From positions 1-64,000 of IMG/VR virus record IMGVR_UViG_3300042384_001501: DNA of 64,000 bases. One strand, given 5' to 3'. The notes beneath the pieces are model-generated. The model had not been told where the DNA came from, ran no database searches, and worked only from the letters and a program-made list of their open reading frames with translations. This document shows positions 61,735 through 64,000 of the stretch, in pieces. A program made the translations under genes and the position numbers. Numbering within the stretch: position 1 is the stretch's first letter; each line of letters begins with the position of its first letter. This DNA is from a virus.

Positions 61735-62241
61735 TTATCCTTTTAATTCTTCTTTTAATTGGTCACAAATTATAGAAAGAAAAGATTCTATTTCTCTTTC
61801 TAAACCCTCATATTTTTCAAACAAATTTTCACCATCATTAGATTCAAAATTACAAACTGAATATTCACCATCAGAAGTACAATAAATCTCACCATAATAT
61901 TCATCACCACTAATTGTAAAATAACCTGAATGAATAATTTCATCTAAATTTTGTTCAGTTACCTCATACTTAAATGACATTGACGGAATTCCGGGAGATT
62001 CGTCAAATCTCCAAGTTTCACCACTTTTAACCAATTCTTTTGAAGTTGTTAATTCTTCATCGTCTAAAAACTCATTATTTAATGAATAGTGGTCAAGATA
62101 TTTTTTTTCTTTATCGGTTAAAGATTTCATACCTGATGAATTAATTTTGTCAAGTATTGCGTCAATTTCTCCCATCCCCTCAGATAAAAATGTATCTATT
62201 ATAAATTTTAATTGAGATTCTTTAAGTATTAATTTTCTCAT
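61735..62241 (-). CDS. Tagged acidic protein (168 aa)
   Basis: MRKLILKESQLKFIIDTFLS then E|G is a class A-like tag with an L-S-E exit near residue 21. The body is acidic and beta-rich (GYFTISGDEYYGEIYCTSDG). It overlaps the structural gene 62238 by four bases and leads into 61209, so three minus genes form an operon driven from 63749. Confidence 0.75.
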   Translation of the reverse strand: MRKLILKESQLKFIIDTFLSEGMGEIDAILDKINSSGMKSLTDKEKKYLDHYSLNNEFLDDEELTTSKELVKSGETWRFDESPGIPSMSFKYEVTEQNLDEIIHSGYFTISGDEYYGEIYCTSDGEYSVCNFESNDGENLFEKYEGLEREIESFLSIICDQLKEELKG

Positions 62242-63731
62242 TTTTTATTAACTATTTGAAACTTTAATGTTCTTTTATAAGTATCTATTTCACCTGAAGT
62301 TAATACTTTTATATCTACAAAATATTCGTTTGGTATTTTATCTCTAGTGTCGAAAATAAAATAAAATTCATTTGAAGTCCGATTAATTTGAGTCCAATCT
62401 TGTACTTGAACTTCTGTTTGTCCTTCTCTAACATAAATTCTATAATATGATTTTACTTTTTGTAACGTCTCATTATTTGAATAAGCCTTTTTAATAATCA
62501 CACCTACTTTCCTTACGTCAGTATTTAATATTTTTTCGTCTTGTTTAATTCCGTAAAAATCAAATCCATATAGTTTAGGGTCCTTACTTTGTATACCAAT
62601 TTGAAAAGATTGTGAAAATGGTAAAGCAATAAAATCATTTGTTATTGACGGTAAATTATTATTATTGTATTCCAAATTTTTCCATACATCATTATATGTA
62701 CAAGGACTATTAATTGTAATAGGAGGAATTTCAACTTTGTATATCCCTTTAGTAACTAAACAAGTTGATAAATCTTGGAATAAAACCGACCCATTGTTAC
62801 TAATTATATCAACTAAAGGAGTTGTATCTAAATTTGTGAAATCACCATTAATATAAGAATATAAATATAAATTATTTGTTGTGTTACCATAAAAAGAATT
62901 TCTATCATCATCAATTAAATCATTATAATTAGTTTCTAAATATGGTTCATAAAAAGTTTGAGTATGTCTTGTAAAAAAACCAACAACATAGTTTTCGGTT
63001 AAACCTGTTAACGTTTCTAAGTCAGGTAAAAATGCAATTCCCCAACCCGCAACTTCCGCACCATTTAAAATTGCATTTACCTCTGAGGTCATATTGAATT
63101 CAATATCTTCATTACCAAATTCAAAATGTTGGGTATCAACAATTGTTATTGCGGAGTAATTTATACCATTACCTGTAGCTGAGTTAGTATTGTCGTATAT
63201 ACCTGGTGTTCTCCAAGTGGTTGTTGTAGTTAAATTATACCAATTTGATGGTCTTTCTGAAAAAGATTTATCATTAATTTCTTCACTCGGTGTTAAAACT
63301 CCTGTTGGGGTATTAGAAGTTTTATTAGTTGGATAAAAGTCGTACCCAACACCTTCATCCCAAGTTACAAAATTGTTATTTTGATTATAAGTTGGGGGTA
63401 TTCTAAATAATATTAAATCAAAAGAAGTTGCTCTTTTTACCCCTTCGGAATCTTTGGTGTTTAATAACTCTTCATCAAAAGATGAAGTATTTGTCATTCT
63501 TAATGTATGAGTTATTTGACCATTACAGTCAGTTGAAATTACTCCATTATTATATTTTTGTATTAAATCACTTAAATCTAAATTAAAAATAAATCTTGAA
63601 TAAGATGTATTTGTGAATGAATCCGAGGTCGGTCCAAAATAAAGTTGGGTAACAGGATTCCTACCTGTGTTAGTATAACTATTATATAATAATGTATTAT
63701 TCTTGCTAAAATAAGATTTATGAACTGACAT
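62238..63731 (-). CDS. Phage structural protein candidate, beta-rich (497 aa)
   Basis: It starts MSVHKSYFSKNNTLLYNSYT and proceeds TGRNPVTQLYFG, SRFIFNLDLSDLI, SFDLILFRIPPTYN and WDEGVGYDFYP, with many Asn/Thr-rich beta segments and a C-terminal Ig-like part (VKSYYRIYVREGQTEVQVQD). The opening resembles DNRLRE-like virion domains that are common next to tail or neck genes. Predicted soluble. It is probably an appendage or tail-associated structural protein; no specific function. Confidence 0.65.
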   Translation of the reverse strand: MSVHKSYFSKNNTLLYNSYTNTGRNPVTQLYFGPTSDSFTNTSYSRFIFNLDLSDLIQKYNNGVISTDCNGQITHTLRMTNTSSFDEELLNTKDSEGVKRATSFDLILFRIPPTYNQNNNFVTWDEGVGYDFYPTNKTSNTPTGVLTPSEEINDKSFSERPSNWYNLTTTTTWRTPGIYDNTNSATGNGINYSAITIVDTQHFEFGNEDIEFNMTSEVNAILNGAEVAGWGIAFLPDLETLTGLTENYVVGFFTRHTQTFYEPYLETNYNDLIDDDRNSFYGNTTNNLYLYSYINGDFTNLDTTPLVDIISNNGSVLFQDLSTCLVTKGIYKVEIPPITINSPCTYNDVWKNLEYNNNNLPSITNDFIALPFSQSFQIGIQSKDPKLYGFDFYGIKQDEKILNTDVRKVGVIIKKAYSNNETLQKVKSYYRIYVREGQTEVQVQDWTQINRTSNEFYFIFDTRDKIPNEYFVDIKVLTSGEIDTYKRTLKFQIVNKK

Positions 63732-63748
63732 TTATAAATGGTTTATTT

Positions 63749-63755
63749 ATAAATA
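63749..63755 (-). promoter_or_regulatory. Phage late-type promoter motif (minus strand)
   Basis: Minus-strand TATTTAT, 17 bases upstream of the start at 63731 and just beyond the stop of the next gene. Confidence 0.5.
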
Positions 63756-64000
63756 TCAATTAATACGAATATTTTGGTTTAAAACAGTATTTCTAGCATC
63801 TGCTAAGGCATCTCTTAACTTTTGTTTAGTTAATTTTCTAACACCGTATGGACCTTCATCGGGGGCTTCGTTTGGGTTGTGTATATGGTCAGTAACAAAA
63901 TCAACTATTAAATCTAATAAATCTAATAATTTTTCTCCCCTAACTGAAGAATTAGTCTTATCAACAAAAGATTCTAAATCTTCAATACCTAATGTATCAA
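63756..64000 (-). CDS. Phage protein, partial (5' end outside window)
   Basis: A minus-strand frame is open from the window edge to a TGA at 63756-63758. The visible 80 residues (DTLGIEDLESFVDKTNSSVR, then LLDLLDLIVDFVTDHIHNPN, YGVRKLTKQKLRDALADARN) are helical with an HIHNP loop, and end VLNQNIRIN. I recall similar C-termini in T4-like structural genes but cannot name one. It is probably the upstream member of the structural cluster. Confidence 0.75.
   Translation of the reverse strand, partial: DTLGIEDLESFVDKTNSSVRGEKLLDLLDLIVDFVTDHIHNPNEAPDEGPYGVRKLTKQKLRDALADARNTVLNQNIRIN

Overview
The window is part of the genome of a large tailed phage (T4-like myovirus layout) whose host is probably a member of the Bacteroidetes, most likely a flavobacterium. 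The phage call rests on a near-contiguous head cassette at 44.7-55.8 kb: large terminase, portal, a T4 gp21-type prohead protease, an acidic prohead-core scaffold and a gp23-type major capsid protein. The host call rests on promoters of the Bacteroidetes form TAnnTTTG, the absence of visible Shine-Dalgarno sequences, very low GC, a Bacteroidetes-like ribosomal protein bS21 and SSC-type lipoprotein signals. No replication genes are present, so the genome is larger than 64 kb.

Layout. 0-5.4 kb: small unknown genes, most with their own host-type TATCTTTG promoter, plus a lipoprotein and a GT32 glycosyltransferase. 3.5-32 kb: a long accessory region of small genes on both strands, most preceded by TATTTAT, the proposed phage late promoter. 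It holds many proteins with a shared N-terminal tag, mixed with FKBP, DHH phosphoesterase, a class II synthetase-like enzyme, RmlC, HNH and DUF192 genes. 32-40 kb: tRNA-Arg(TCT), a PspC-like membrane protein, M23-type proteins, an ADP-ribosyltransferase candidate, a tmRNA, an M20-type peptidase and a ClpC-like unfoldase. 40.7-56 kb: head-assembly genes, with a repeat-rich adhesin-like gene between terminase and portal and a bS21 gene beside the portal operon. 56-64 kb: lysozyme, carboxypeptidase/esterase, metallopeptidase and structural genes, mostly on the minus strand.

The main observation is a set of about 25 proteins that begin with one of two related short amphipathic tags: class A, M-K-K-x-x-R-L-T-E-S-D-L type, and class B, I-S-E-E-E-K-x-R-I-L-x-x-H type. 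In nearly all of them the tag closes with an [ILV]-x-E triplet. The same triplet occurs in the major capsid protein as LINE followed by Ala at residues 57-61, where T4 gp23 is cut by its prohead protease. I infer that the tags are capsid-targeting propeptides, removed by the gp21-like protease at 51.4 kb, and that the genome encodes a large cargo of packaged and ejected proteins: cell-wall hydrolases, metallopeptidases, membrane proteins and unknowns. Tags behave as movable modules: one promoter-plus-tag cassette is duplicated, one tag is a stranded remnant, one sits inside a fusion protein, and tag-like sequences appear at some C-termini.

A second theme is takeover of host translation and proteolysis: a phage tmRNA whose tag ends VSVA instead of the usual LAA, a ClpC-like unfoldase that keeps an IGF ClpP-docking loop, a phage bS21, and a tRNA for AGA codons.
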